64,000 bases of DNA. Origin: CAZKBP01 sp964551015. Its GTDB lineage: Bacteria > Bacteroidota > Bacteroidia > Cytophagales > Microscillaceae. How positions within the stretch are numbered: the stretch's first letter is position 1; the number at the start of each line of letters is the position of its first letter. Below, one piece after another: positions 9,029 through 17,761 of the stretch. The notes under the pieces are model-generated. The model searched no databases, was not told the origin of the DNA, and saw nothing but the letters and a program-made list of their open reading frames with translations. The stretch spans positions 372,001 to 436,000 of the forward strand of contig CAZKBP010000001.1 of assembly GCA_964551015.1 (NCBI GenBank). Reading direction: 5' to 3'. The translations under genes and the position numbers were made by a program.

Positions 9029-9361
9029 AGAATTATACCAAGAAATGCCAATAAAGCACTGAAATGAAATCTGAAATCTTCAAGTGAGGATAATGCAAGT
9101 CCTGAAGTTATCTATATAAAGCTTTGATTAACAGGTAATTGCAGGGGTGACAATCGAAATAAATGGTAGACTTGGGAGATTCTCTAAGTCTAGCAGGACA
9201 TTTTTTTGCCAAGGATACCTCATCTTAGATACTTGGAGGCTTTATGTAACATCTTCTACAAGTTGTTGGATGATTCCACAACTCTGAGTCGTCAGTTTTA
9301 TTCAAGACACGGTGAAGATGGATTATTTCAGGATTTGCCCAAGGTAAACGACTCGCTGTCT
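9029..9361. other. Intergenic region between the two S24 genes
   Basis: I see no convincing gene in these 333 bases. A 65-codon plus-strand frame at 9206-9403 has no recognisable features and runs into the opposite gene. Both flanking genes are on the minus strand, so the region should hold the promoter of the 8354-9028 gene. No clear inverted repeat or TAnnTTTG-type box could be identified. Confidence 0.4.
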
Positions 9362-10150
9362 TTATCTTTTTTTCTTTCGTACTCCCTTGATTTTGGCCTT
9401 TAAATCACGCAAGTCGCTCCTCATTTGCTCAACTCGCTGTGTCGAGGAGTGATTAGGATTTAAAAAGGTATTGGTTATTTTAGAGCGCACCGCCCATGTT
9501 TCGTGTATCCTCGAGCGCTCCAAGCTCGCTGCCTTCTCGCTTTTTTGTTGGCTTTTGAGCAGAAAAAAGACGCTATTTTGCCGGTAGCGATAAATATATC
9601 TAGCGACTACTCCCTGTTCGTAGACGATCACACATAAATCGCCGTCTTCGGGCTCAGGCTCATACTCAGCCACCACAATTTCCCCGGGATTCAAGGTAGG
9701 TGCCATACTCAGGTCTGTTATTTCAAAGAGACGATAGCGCCCCTTATGAAAATTAGGTAGCTGGTAAGTATCCAGAGAACGAATATAATCTGGCTGATCG
9801 TACTTTTGACAGTAGTCAGCGCAGTCGCTTCCTTGTACCAAGGCAATGGGTGTATCTTTTTCCTCATCACTCATGGGTAGGACTAGCTTTTGCGAACGCG
9901 GAGGAGCCTTGGCTTGCTGCCCCGGTAGGAACATATCTCCCTGACCGTGAATAAGCCAGTTACAATTTATATTAAATGAATGACTAATTTTTTTCAAGGT
10001 TCCTATGGAGACATGAGTTTTACCACCTTCTATCTGGGAAAGAGCTCCCTGAGATATTTGTATTCTCTTTGCAAATTCTGCTTGGGACATATCCAACATT
10101 TTCCTTAACATACTAATCCGTTCACTTTCTAAAATATGGATATCTGACAT
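9362..10150 (-). CDS. XRE-family HTH repressor with degenerate S24 domain
   Basis: The 262-residue protein has an N-terminal Cro/CI-type HTH (about 10-68: SQAEFAKRIQISQGALSQIE, then a CNWLIHGQGD tail). An S24-like C-terminal domain (about 138-235) and a coiled-coil, Lys/Arg-rich end follow. The serine position is kept (Ser148 in TDLSM), but the GD before it is TD-L and the catalytic Lys position is Ala183 (VVARYIY compared with TLVKRIY in the neighbour). Self-cleavage is therefore unlikely and the domain probably serves for dimerisation or ligand sensing. The neighbouring S24 protein has the opposite set of features. The ATG at 10150 lies a few residues before the HTH and is a typical start. 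Confidence 0.88.
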   Translation of the reverse strand: MSDIHILESERISMLRKMLDMSQAEFAKRIQISQGALSQIEGGKTHVSIGTLKKISHSFNINCNWLIHGQGDMFLPGQQAKAPPRSQKLVLPMSDEEKDTPIALVQGSDCADYCQKYDQPDYIRSLDTYQLPNFHKGRYRLFEITDLSMAPTLNPGEIVVAEYEPEPEDGDLCVIVYEQGVVARYIYRYRQNSVFFLLKSQQKSEKAASLERSRIHETWAVRSKITNTFLNPNHSSTQRVEQMRSDLRDLKAKIKGVRKKKR

Positions 10151-10705
10151 GGGTAAAATAGTCTTTTTGCTGAGCTTGCTAAGAAGCTCAATGATGAAAT
10201 TTTAATCAATTGAATAGATTGAGATTAAAGTACTAAAAGTCGATTGAGTCGGGATAGATAGGCTGAGGAAGCGTTAATTGAGTCCTGATTTTCCATGTAT
10301 TTGCTGAAGCAATAGGTTTATTGAACTTCAAAGTTCCTACAGACACGACCCACGTACTTTAGTCCAAAACCTATGGCATAATTTTTTTGCCATTAAAGTA
10401 TACTAACAAAATTCTAAAATTATACCACTCCAAAAAATGTGTATTGAAACTGCTTGAGGCTTAGATTTAGCTCAGAAAAGGCGTAAACGTTTCTACAACA
10501 CGTGGAAATTTCTGCGCACTCGGAGGTGGTTTTTTCAGCTAAGAAAAACTTGTGCGGTATCTAGTTTTCTAAAAATCAACTCCTTACAAAAAATAATTAA
10601 AAGAAGCTCCTTTCGGTACATTTCTTCTAGCTATACATATAACAGAAAAGGCTAATGCCTCAAAAATCTGTGAATTATTAATGGTTTAATCTAAAACGAA
10701 CTACC
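10151..10705. other. Long intergenic region between HTH-S24 gene and csbD-like gene
   Basis: No coding frame is convincing in these 555 bases. The first 130 bases hold the candidate operator words described for 10201-10283. The rest is AT-rich. It must contain divergent promoters for the repressor (minus) and the CsbD-like gene (plus). Confidence 0.5.
10201..10283 (-). promoter_or_regulatory. Candidate operator region upstream of the HTH-S24 repressor gene
   Basis: A dyad with 7-base arms (TTTAATC at 10201-10207, GATTAAA at 10223-10229) lies about 50 bases before the repressor start. The word ATTGAG occurs three times (10219, 10243, 10277). Repressors of this family normally bind operators at their own promoter, so this is a plausible autoregulatory site. 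It is only a visual observation. Confidence 0.25.
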
Positions 10706-10888
10706 ATGAGCTTAATAAGCAAAGGAAACTGGAATCAAATCAAAGGTAAATTGAAACAAAAGTACGGTCAGCTCACAGACGATGACCTGACTTACGCCGA
10801 AGGTAAAGAAGAGGAATTGATGGGTCGTCTTCAGACCAAACTTGGTAAAACCAAAGAAGAAATTCGTGAGGAAATATCCAAGCTGTAA
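10706..10888 (+). CDS. CsbD family stress-related small protein
   Basis: This 60-residue hydrophilic protein starts MSLISKGNWNQIKGKLKQKYG and has the two-helix CsbD pattern (GNWNQIKGKLKQKYG, then LTYAEGKEEELMGRLQTKLG). CsbD-family proteins are small, abundant under general stress in many bacteria, and of unknown biochemical role. The size is typical. It is a single gene followed by a hairpin terminator, so it is probably an independent stress-induced transcript. Confidence 0.9.
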   Translation: MSLISKGNWNQIKGKLKQKYGQLTDDDLTYAEGKEEELMGRLQTKLGKTKEEIREEISKL

Positions 10889-10916
10889 ATAGACCACTCA
10901 TCTACGTGAAAACAGC

Positions 10917-10955
10917 CAAAGCCTCAATCTGACAAAAGATCGAGGCTTTGATTTT
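10917..10955 (+). terminator. Terminator after the csbD-like gene
   Basis: A 13-base inverted repeat with one mismatch (10917-10929 with 10938-10950, core CAAAGCCTC/GAGGCTTTG) and an 8-base loop is followed by ATTTT. It lies 28 bases after the stop codon. Confidence 0.8.
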
Positions 10956-11023
10956 AGCAGGAAAAGACCCTAAACAAAGTACCAAACAAGACCAATCACG
11001 AATAAGTCGTGATGGACAATTAG

Positions 11024-12142
11024 CTAAAAGCGGCTCATAATGCTCTGCCCTAGGCGCTTAAGTTTACTCCAAGAAAATGGTAAACTCCTTTCTTCCTTTT
11101 TTTGATAAAAATACTCATCTCCTAAAAAATGACCGATGGGTCTGAGTTGATCGTAGTGTTCACAAATCACCTTGAACACAGCCACCAAAGGAAGAGCAAT
11201 CGCAATCCCAGCCAAATCCCAAATAGCTCCGCCTACGATCAAGGAAATAATACTTACGAAAGGATTCAGACTCACCTCGCCCCCCACGATAATCGGATTT
11301 AAAAAATTATTCTCAAAAAATTGGATCAACGCGTACATCACCACTACCGAAATGGCCATGCCGTAAGAATCGTGGTGAATCAGCGCATAAATCATAGGCA
11401 AGAATCCACCAAACGTAGTCCCCACGTAGGGAATAATGGTCAGGAAAGCGGCTAGAATTCCAAAAAAAATTGCGTAATCCAAACCAATGATTAACAAACC
11501 AACGCTATTGGCAATACTTAAGATCAGAATTAATAGCGAAATGCCCGTGATGTATTTTTTGCCTACTTCCTGAATTTTGCGGAGCATTTCCACGAAGCTT
11601 TCACGCCGTTCAGGAGGCGCAAATTCTTCGGCTACTCTAACAAAAGATTGTCTGTAAGCAAGGATGATAAATGTAAAGACCAGAACTAATCCCAAGGAAG
11701 TAATAAAACTCAACAACGAGCCCAGCGTATCCGAAAGTATGGCCTTGCTGGACAACCACTGTCGAGCTTCTCTGTAAACATCTTCTACGGTGACCTTGGG
11801 GAGGCTCGGAAAATAACTCCGTACCAGACTAAGTGCTTCGTTGAGAATTTGCTCTATTCGAGTTCCAAAGTTAGAAAACTCCTGACTCATGGAAAAAAGC
11901 TGTGATGAAAATAGGGTAGAAAGCCCAGAAATCAGCAATAGCAAGAGCAAATACGTGAGTACAATGGAAAAAATCACTCCCAAACCCCGCCTTTCCCAGA
12001 ATCTACAGATTGGGTAGAGCATAAAGGCGAGTAGGAATGCAAAAGCAACTGGAGCCAGTATAAATTTGCTCCACTTCAGCACGAAAAATAATGCGATGAT
12101 GCTTCCCAACCAATAAAAAGTTTTTTGGATAGAAAAATGCAT
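11024..12142 (-). CDS. AI-2E family transporter (PerM/YdiK-type permease)
   Basis: The 372-residue integral membrane protein has about eight hydrophobic segments. Two lie at the N-terminus, followed by a hydrophilic insertion (about 80-145) and a C-terminal block with PYVGTTFGGFLPMIYAL and the LNPIIVGGEVSLNPFVSII motif typical of the AI-2E/PerM family. Family members include autoinducer-2 exporters and Na+/H+ antiporters, so the substrate cannot be assigned. It follows the HepT-like gene on the same strand after 20 bases and may be co-transcribed with it. Confidence 0.88.
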   Translation of the reverse strand: MHFSIQKTFYWLGSIIALFFVLKWSKFILAPVAFAFLLAFMLYPICRFWERRGLGVIFSIVLTYLLLLLLISGLSTLFSSQLFSMSQEFSNFGTRIEQILNEALSLVRSYFPSLPKVTVEDVYREARQWLSSKAILSDTLGSLLSFITSLGLVLVFTFIILAYRQSFVRVAEEFAPPERRESFVEMLRKIQEVGKKYITGISLLILILSIANSVGLLIIGLDYAIFFGILAAFLTIIPYVGTTFGGFLPMIYALIHHDSYGMAISVVVMYALIQFFENNFLNPIIVGGEVSLNPFVSIISLIVGGAIWDLAGIAIALPLVAVFKVICEHYDQLRPIGHFLGDEYFYQKKEERSLPFSWSKLKRLGQSIMSRF

Positions 12143-12162
12143 ACCAAAATTTAAGCTAAAGA

Positions 12163-12510
12163 TTAAGTATCTAATTGAACGACTAGCGCTCGTACCTCAC
12201 GCTGTATTTCGGGCAAATCTTCTTTGATAATGCTCCAAAGTGCCATCGGAACCCGCTCTGCCTCTTGATGATAACGTGCATTGCGGAAAGCATTCAAATG
12301 ATGCAAAGATACGTCATAATCAGATAAATCAGCATATTCAAATACTTCACGACTGGCTTCACCCATCTCTTGAAGATAATGAAATACACGCTCCTTCACT
12401 TGCTCTTGCTGCAAAAACTCTGATTGGTTGATCCCCTCGATACTGCGATCAATGGCTGTGATGCTGTTGGAGATATTATTTAAATGTAATTGTAGTTCTT
12501 CTTTTTTCAT
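12163..12510 (-). CDS. HepT-like (DUF86-type) protein without an adjacent MntA
   Basis: The 115-residue all-helical protein resembles HepT RNase toxins: an N-terminal helix pair (LNNISNSITAIDRSIEGI), then VFHYLQEMGEASREV (compare IGEAA in the family), the RX4H active-site pattern Arg76-NARY-His81, and LWSIIKEDLPEIQREV at the end. In HepT/MntA systems the nucleotidyltransferase MntA silences HepT by adding AMP units to a Tyr two residues after the His. Here that position is Glu83, and no nucleotidyltransferase lies next to the gene. It may be a non-toxic relative. The match rests on motif recall, not a search. Confidence 0.6.
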   Translation of the reverse strand: MKKEELQLHLNNISNSITAIDRSIEGINQSEFLQQEQVKERVFHYLQEMGEASREVFEYADLSDYDVSLHHLNAFRNARYHQEAERVPMALWSIIKEDLPEIQREVRALVVQLDT

Positions 12511-12804
12511 ATGTCAAACGGATAAAAGTATATATTTATACCCGCTGAAATTCCGTGCCTTTTCTTCCAAGTTGCTGATTATCATTGCTTTACTTATAAG
12601 GTTGCCAGTCTAGCGGGTAAGCTGTTCCTCAATGTCTCTTAGCTTTTCTACGAATGAAGGCCAAATGAAGCAAAAGTGTAGAAAAAAAGACACACATATA
12701 CGCTTCTTTCTACAAAAGTGCAAGTGGTAAATGCGGTTACTTTCTAGTTAAGTATTTGATTTTAAGGGTTTTATTTTTTTTAGAACGAAAATAGCCACTT
12801 CTCT

Positions 12805-13743
12805 ATGTATATTGCCGAGCAAATGAAAGTATTCCTTACATATATCACCGATTTTTTTAAAATATTCAAAACTGCTTTCTTAGAATTCATGGATGAAGAC
12901 CCCATGGTGCATAGTGCATCGATTGCTTTCTATACCATTTTTTCTTTGCCCGCGGTTTTGTTGATTGTGTTGTACACAGCCGGGGTCGTTTTGGAGCAAG
13001 ATCAGGTGCAAACACAACTTTATCGGCAGCTAGAGATCGTCTTGGGGTCTCAGATTGAGGACAAAGTAAGAGAGATTGTGGCTCAGGCCAAAATAAGGGA
13101 CAATGGTTTTTTTGCACAAATTATAGGGATTGGCACCTTACTATTTAGTGCTACGACTATATTTGTTTCCTTGCAAACGAGTTTGAATAGAATCTGGGAG
13201 ATTAAATCTAAGCCCGAGCGAGGTTGGCTAAAATTTATTATAAACCGTCTCCTCTCTTTTGCCTTGATTGTCAGCATCGGTTTTGTACTGCTGGTTTCTC
13301 TGGTAATAGATACCATCGTGGTGATTTTGCGTGATTTTCTTACGGAGCTTTTCTCCGACATCACCTATTATGTAGTGACCTTGATCGAGATCAGTATTTC
13401 TACCTTAATCACTACTTTTGTATTCGCGCTTATTTTCAAAGTGCTGCCCGACGCGGTCATTCGCTGGAAAGATGTGATCGTGGGTGCTTTTGTTACCACG
13501 ATTCTTTTTGGAATAGGAAAATATCTAATCGGATTTTACTTAGGGAACAGCTCCTTTACCACCATATATGGAACGGCTGGATCTTTCGTAATTTTACTCG
13601 TTTGGGTTTATTACTCTACCTTGATTTTACTCTTTGGGGCTGAATTTACCTTTGTGTATTCTCGTCAGTTTGGCAAAAAGATTCAGCCCTATCGCAACGC
13701 AGTGAGGGTCGAGATCAAAGAAATTGAAACAGACAAATCCTAA
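12805..13743 (+). CDS. YihY/BrkB family inner-membrane protein
   Basis: The 312-residue protein has six predicted membrane segments and the family pattern: an N-terminal FKIFKTAFLEFMDEDPMVHSASIAFYTIFSLPAVLL, a central TIFVSLQTSLNRIWEIK, and a late GSFVILLVWVYYSTLILLFGAEFT. YihY/BrkB proteins were once called RNase BN; their transport role is unproven. An alternative start at 12823 (MKVFLTY) is possible. The next gene overlaps in another frame or follows within 13 bases, so the two are probably co-transcribed. Confidence 0.9.
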   Translation: MYIAEQMKVFLTYITDFFKIFKTAFLEFMDEDPMVHSASIAFYTIFSLPAVLLIVLYTAGVVLEQDQVQTQLYRQLEIVLGSQIEDKVREIVAQAKIRDNGFFAQIIGIGTLLFSATTIFVSLQTSLNRIWEIKSKPERGWLKFIINRLLSFALIVSIGFVLLVSLVIDTIVVILRDFLTELFSDITYYVVTLIEISISTLITTFVFALIFKVLPDAVIRWKDVIVGAFVTTILFGIGKYLIGFYLGNSSFTTIYGTAGSFVILLVWVYYSTLILLFGAEFTFVYSRQFGKKIQPYRNAVRVEIKEIETDKS

Positions 13744-13756
13744 CATACGACTACAT

Positions 13757-14305
13757 ATGAGCTTATTTTTTTATATTACCACACACTTACTCGTGCTTGC
13801 TGCCCTTGTATCCATGGCCTTGTTGATGCTTAGAAAAACAAGAAAAGCACGATACAAAGGAGATAGGTATGCCAAACCCATTGCTGTGTTCATAGCCGTG
13901 TTCATTTACGTGGGCATGCGCAATCTGACTCCTTCCTATACGATGCAATGGTTAGATTTTATGGTAGAGGGGAGAAGCGCGGATATGATCTTCTTGGGTA
14001 TCTTAGTGCCGATCATTTTAGGGGTATTCACTTCGGTGATTATGATCCTCCCAAGCAACCCCAAACGGGTTTTTTCTAACCGCTTGGTCTTATTTTTATT
14101 GACTTGGATTTTGTGCTTATATATAGATATTTACGTCTGTTCTTTCTTTGTGGTCGCCGCTACCTCGGTGGTGCCCAACGTGAGCTTTGCCCTAAGCTTT
14201 CTTCTGGTAATTGCTTTTGGATCGACTGGAAAACGAATCAAGAAATCTGGTAATTCACAACTCAGTAAGGAAATAAATCCTCGTAAAGAGCCACATCTGA
14301 ATTGA
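13757..14305 (+). CDS. Hypothetical small membrane protein
   Basis: The ATG at 13757 (MSLFFYITTHLLVL) follows the YihY stop by 13 bases; an in-frame upstream start would overlap that gene. The 182-residue product has about five hydrophobic segments and a basic, hydrophilic C-terminal tail (KRIKKSGNSQLSKEINPRK). I recognise no domain. Position and spacing suggest co-transcription with the YihY-family gene. Confidence 0.65.
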   Translation: MSLFFYITTHLLVLAALVSMALLMLRKTRKARYKGDRYAKPIAVFIAVFIYVGMRNLTPSYTMQWLDFMVEGRSADMIFLGILVPIILGVFTSVIMILPSNPKRVFSNRLVLFLLTWILCLYIDIYVCSFFVVAATSVVPNVSFALSFLLVIAFGSTGKRIKKSGNSQLSKEINPRKEPHLN

Positions 14306-14417
14306 TTGAAGTTTGGTTTATAAATTTAGCGGATCAGAATTTGTGATCTTTCCAATAAAAGGCTATCTTTGCCATTCAATTTTTAATTAGAAGGATTAAG
14401 CATAGAGATAAAGCAAG

Positions 14418-14576
14418 ATGAAAAGGACTTACCAACCCTCGAAAAGAAAGAGAAGAAACAAACACGGCTTCCGAGATAGAATGTCTACCGTGAATGGGCG
14501 CAAAGTGTTGGCTCGCCGCCGAGCCAAAGGCCGTAAAAAACTAACGGTTTCGGATGAACGTCGCTACCGCAAATAA
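14418..14576 (+). CDS. rpmH: 50S ribosomal protein L34
   Basis: These 52 codons begin MKRTYQPSKRKRRNKHGFRDRM and end RRAKGRKKLTVSDERRYRK, the unmistakable L34 sequence with its usual length. It stands just before rnpA, the conserved pairing in most bacteria. It is too short for many gene finders but certain by sequence. Confidence 0.98.
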   Translation: MKRTYQPSKRKRRNKHGFRDRMSTVNGRKVLARRRAKGRKKLTVSDERRYRK

Positions 14577-14664
14577 TTTTGTATTTTTGGCAAGGAAAAG
14601 TTTGTGAAGTCCCTTCTTTGCAAACTTTTATTTTATTCGCTCGCGTGCTTTTACTTGGCACTAT

Positions 14665-15048
14665 TTGATCTTTCCTAGCTTGAATCACCGTTTCCCCAAA
14701 AGTGAGCGTATTACTAATAAAATACTGATAGATCGCCTATTCCGTGAAGGTTTATCTACCTTTTCCTATCCTTTCAAGGTGCTCTATATTCTCCATAAAG
14801 AACCCCAAAGCCATTTTCCCTCTGTTCTCATCACCCTATCCAAGCGAAAAATCCGTAGAGCCGTAGACCGTAATTGGATCAAGCGTCGCATCAAAGAAGC
14901 CTATCGTTTGCAAAAGCATCAAATGCTTGACCAAGAAGGGAATTGTTCTGTAGCGCATTTAGTAATCATATATGTAGCCAAAGAAAAGCTTCCTTATAGC
15001 CGGATTCACCAAAAATTAGCAGAAATTATCCAACATTTCAGGAAATAA
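14665..15048 (+). CDS. rnpA: Ribonuclease P protein component (probable TTG start)
   Basis: The protein contains the RnpA core: HRFPKSERITNKILIDRLFREG at the N-terminus and the RNR motif in RRAVDRNWIKRRIKEAYR. RnpA binds the RNase P RNA and helps process tRNA 5' ends. The upstream in-frame stop is at 14605, and no ATG or GTG lies between it and the conserved FPKSERI segment. Only TTG codons at 14665 and 14680 can start translation, giving 127 or 122 residues. It follows rpmH after 88 bases, as in most genomes. Confidence 0.93.
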   Translation: MIFPSLNHRFPKSERITNKILIDRLFREGLSTFSYPFKVLYILHKEPQSHFPSVLITLSKRKIRRAVDRNWIKRRIKEAYRLQKHQMLDQEGNCSVAHLVIIYVAKEKLPYSRIHQKLAEIIQHFRK

Positions 15049-15194
15049 ATAGGTATATTTGGATACTATACGGTTAAAAAAAACTAAAAATTTTGATTGA
15101 CGGAATTCCCAAAAATAAGAATCAGTCTTTCTGAGTAGACCCTCTTTCCGTTCAATACCATAAAGCCAAGTTTAGATAAAAATCAGTCGAAATT

Positions 15195-16856
15195 ATGATG
15201 AAAAAATCAAGATTTAGAAAGTTTGCGATCATCGGCATTTTTGTGACCGCTACCAGCCTTTTTGCCTTTCAAGTAGCAGATCGCAACTTCGATATTCTTA
15301 AAAACTTAGATATTTTCGCTACACTCTACAAAGAGGTGAATCGCTTCTACGTGGATGAAGTTAATCCCAATACCTTGATGAAAACAGGTATTGACGCTAT
15401 GCTCAACTCGCTAGACCCCTACACGAATTATATCCCCGAAGATGAAATAGAAGACTATCGCACCCTAACCACTGGGCAGTACGGAGGTATTGGAGCCTTG
15501 GTCGGGAATCGAAAGGGCAAAACCATTATTATCCTGCCCTACGAGGGCTATCCCGCCCACGAAGCAGGCCTCAAAATTGGTGATGAGATTTTGAAAATTG
15601 ATGGCATACCACTGGAAGGAAAAGATACAGACCAAGTCAGCAAACTATTAAAAGGTCAAGCCAATACGCCCGTACGTCTGGAGATTCGCTCTTGGGGAGA
15701 AACCTCGAGCCGTGAGGTTGAATTGGGCCGTGAAAATATCAAGTTGGATGATGTGCCCTATTCTGGCATGGTCGCGCAAGATGTAGGCTACCTCAAACTG
15801 ACTGACTTCCGTTCGGGGGCTTCTCGGGAAGTAAAAGAAGCCGTGGAGCGCTTAAAAGGCGAAGGAGCTAAGAAAATTATCTTAGACCTGAGAGGAAACC
15901 CAGGCGGTTTATTGAGTGAAGCCGTCAATATCTCCAACCTATTTGTTGATCGTGACTTGGAGGTGGTCAGCACCAAAGGCAAGATAGAAGAATGGAATAA
16001 AACCTATCGCGCGCTCAATCCCTCTTTTGATACCGAAATTCCTCTAGTAGTACTCACCAACAACCGCAGTGCTTCTGCTTCTGAAATCGTATCGGGCGTC
16101 GTACAAGATTATGACCGAGGAGTTTTGATCGGACAGAAGACTTTCGGTAAAGGACTCGTCCAAGCCACTCGCCCCCTGAGCTACAACTCGCAACTAAAAG
16201 TAACCACGGCTAAGTATTACATACCCAGTGGGCGTTGTATTCAAGCCCTTGACTACAGCAATCGTAATGAAGATGGAACTGTTAGTAAAGTGCCTGATTC
16301 ACTCAAAACTGCCTTCAAAACTAGAAATGGCCGTGTAGTTTATGACGGCGCGGGAATAGACCCCGATATTCAAGTCGAGCCCAAAACCTATTCTCCCATC
16401 GCCAAAAGCTTGGTAGTCAAAAACCTGATTTTTGAATACGCGAACGAGTACGCAAATCAGCACGAAAGTATTCCCGAAGCTAAGAGCTTTGCCCTGAGTG
16501 ATGCCGAATATCAACAATTTATAAGCTGGCTCCAAGGTAAAGAATACGATTATACCACGCAGGTGGAAAAAACACTGGAAGAACTGGAAGGAATTGCCAA
16601 GGAAGAAAAATATTACAATAACATTCAAGCACAGCTCCAATCCCTGAAAACCAAGGTTTCTCACAGTAAAGAGGCAGATTTACAGACCTTTAAAGACGAA
16701 ATCAAAGAGCTCCTGGCCGAAGAAATTGTAACGCGCTACTACTCGCAAACGGGGAAAGTAGAGGCTTCTTTTAATTATGATCCTGAATTACAAGCTGCTC
16801 TGGATTTGTTTAACGATATGAACCGTTACGAGCAAATTTTAGCGGGCAAAAAATAA
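15195..16856 (+). CDS. S41 family C-terminal processing peptidase (CtpA-like)
   Basis: The 553-residue protein has an N-terminal signal anchor (about 8-27), a PDZ domain (about 93-180, with QYGGIGALVG and AGLKIGDEIL) and a tail-specific protease domain with DLRGNPGGLL (231-240). The catalytic dyad is visible: Ser294 in RSASASE and Lys319 in FGKG, 25 residues apart as in Prc/CtpA. C-terminal helical segments bring it to normal length. It probably trims envelope proteins in the periplasm. The position after rnpA recurs in Bacteroidota. The start may be either of the first two Met codons. Confidence 0.93.
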   Translation: MMKKSRFRKFAIIGIFVTATSLFAFQVADRNFDILKNLDIFATLYKEVNRFYVDEVNPNTLMKTGIDAMLNSLDPYTNYIPEDEIEDYRTLTTGQYGGIGALVGNRKGKTIIILPYEGYPAHEAGLKIGDEILKIDGIPLEGKDTDQVSKLLKGQANTPVRLEIRSWGETSSREVELGRENIKLDDVPYSGMVAQDVGYLKLTDFRSGASREVKEAVERLKGEGAKKIILDLRGNPGGLLSEAVNISNLFVDRDLEVVSTKGKIEEWNKTYRALNPSFDTEIPLVVLTNNRSASASEIVSGVVQDYDRGVLIGQKTFGKGLVQATRPLSYNSQLKVTTAKYYIPSGRCIQALDYSNRNEDGTVSKVPDSLKTAFKTRNGRVVYDGAGIDPDIQVEPKTYSPIAKSLVVKNLIFEYANEYANQHESIPEAKSFALSDAEYQQFISWLQGKEYDYTTQVEKTLEELEGIAKEEKYYNNIQAQLQSLKTKVSHSKEADLQTFKDEIKELLAEEIVTRYYSQTGKVEASFNYDPELQAALDLFNDMNRYEQILAGKK

Positions 16857-16910
16857 AGCGAGCGCACTCATTGCAACCCTTTTTTATTTATTTCAAGCCT
16901 GAAAATATTG

Positions 16911-16944
16911 GAGTAATCAGCGTTTAAACTGATTACTCTTTTTT
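16911..16944 (+). terminator. Terminator after the S41 peptidase gene
   Basis: A perfect 10-base inverted repeat (GAGTAATCAG at 16911-16920, CTGATTACTC at 16929-16938) with an 8-base loop is followed by six T. It lies 54 bases after the peptidase stop and 18 bases before tsaB. Confidence 0.88.
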
Positions 16945-16961
16945 ATAGATAAAAGAATCTT

Positions 16962-17645
16962 ATGACGCTCATTCTCAGCATAGAGACTTCTACGCCAGTG
17001 TGCTCGGTAGCCTTGCATCAGTCTGGAAACTTATTAGCACAATCTTCTCTGATGCTTCGCCAATCCCACTCGGTAATGCTGACTTCTCTGCTCAAACAAA
17101 TCACAGAACAGTCAGGCTACAGCCTACACGACCTAGACGCGATTGCGCTGGCCAAGGGGCCTGGTTCTTACACGGGCTTGCGCATCGGAACGGCTACGGC
17201 CAAGGGCTTGTGTTTTGCCCTAGAAAAACCACTCTTGGCGGTCAATACTTTGGAAGCCATGGCCGAAGCACTTCGCCCTTTTAATGACCAACCAGCATTA
17301 CTTTGTCCCATGCTGGATGCTCGGCGGATGGAAGTCTATTGTGCCATCTACGATGCCGCATTAAATGTATTACAAGCAACCGAGGCCAAAATTATAGATG
17401 AACAGAGCTTTCAGGATTTACTCGAGAAGCAGGTGATCCTGTTTTTTGGCGATGGTGCCCAAAAGTGTGAGTCTGTTTTGGCGCATCAAGCGAACGCGCG
17501 TTTTATCAAGCCTTTTTATCCATCGGCCACTTCGGTCGGACGCTTGGCTTTCGCACGTTTTCAGGCTCAAAAATTTGAAGATCTGGCCTACTTTGAGCCT
17601 TTTTATTTGAAAGATTTTATTGCCAAAACCAAAAAAGCCCTCTAA
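16962..17645 (+). CDS. tsaB: tRNA threonylcarbamoyladenosine biosynthesis protein TsaB
   Basis: The 227-residue ASKHA-fold protein begins ILSIETSTPVCSVAL and carries ALAKGPGSYTGLRIGTATAKG, the TsaB signature. TsaB pairs with TsaD (and TsaE) to make the t6A modification at position 37 of ANN-decoding tRNAs. It lacks the metal-binding His of TsaD, as expected. Size and start are normal. A preceding terminator suggests it has its own promoter. Confidence 0.95.
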   Translation: MTLILSIETSTPVCSVALHQSGNLLAQSSLMLRQSHSVMLTSLLKQITEQSGYSLHDLDAIALAKGPGSYTGLRIGTATAKGLCFALEKPLLAVNTLEAMAEALRPFNDQPALLCPMLDARRMEVYCAIYDAALNVLQATEAKIIDEQSFQDLLEKQVILFFGDGAQKCESVLAHQANARFIKPFYPSATSVGRLAFARFQAQKFEDLAYFEPFYLKDFIAKTKKAL

Positions 17646-17761
17646 ACGGAGAGAACTTAAAAGCATCAGTTTGTCTTAAGTATTTAGAAAGTAGCCATCA
17701 AACCAAGTGCAAGCTAAATATGGTTGCTTACTATCTTTGATCTCGCTAAAAAAAATATGAC

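Noticed and set aside
9206..9403. Short plus-strand frame in the S24 gap
   Set aside because: It has no domain or start signal and overlaps the end of the opposite gene.
8247..10705. Prophage or mobile element around the S24 repressors
   Set aside because: No integrase, terminase, portal, transposase or direct-repeat attachment site is visible; only LexA-like genes.
14485..14688. Minus-strand frame over rpmH
   Set aside because: It covers a certain ribosomal protein gene on the other strand.
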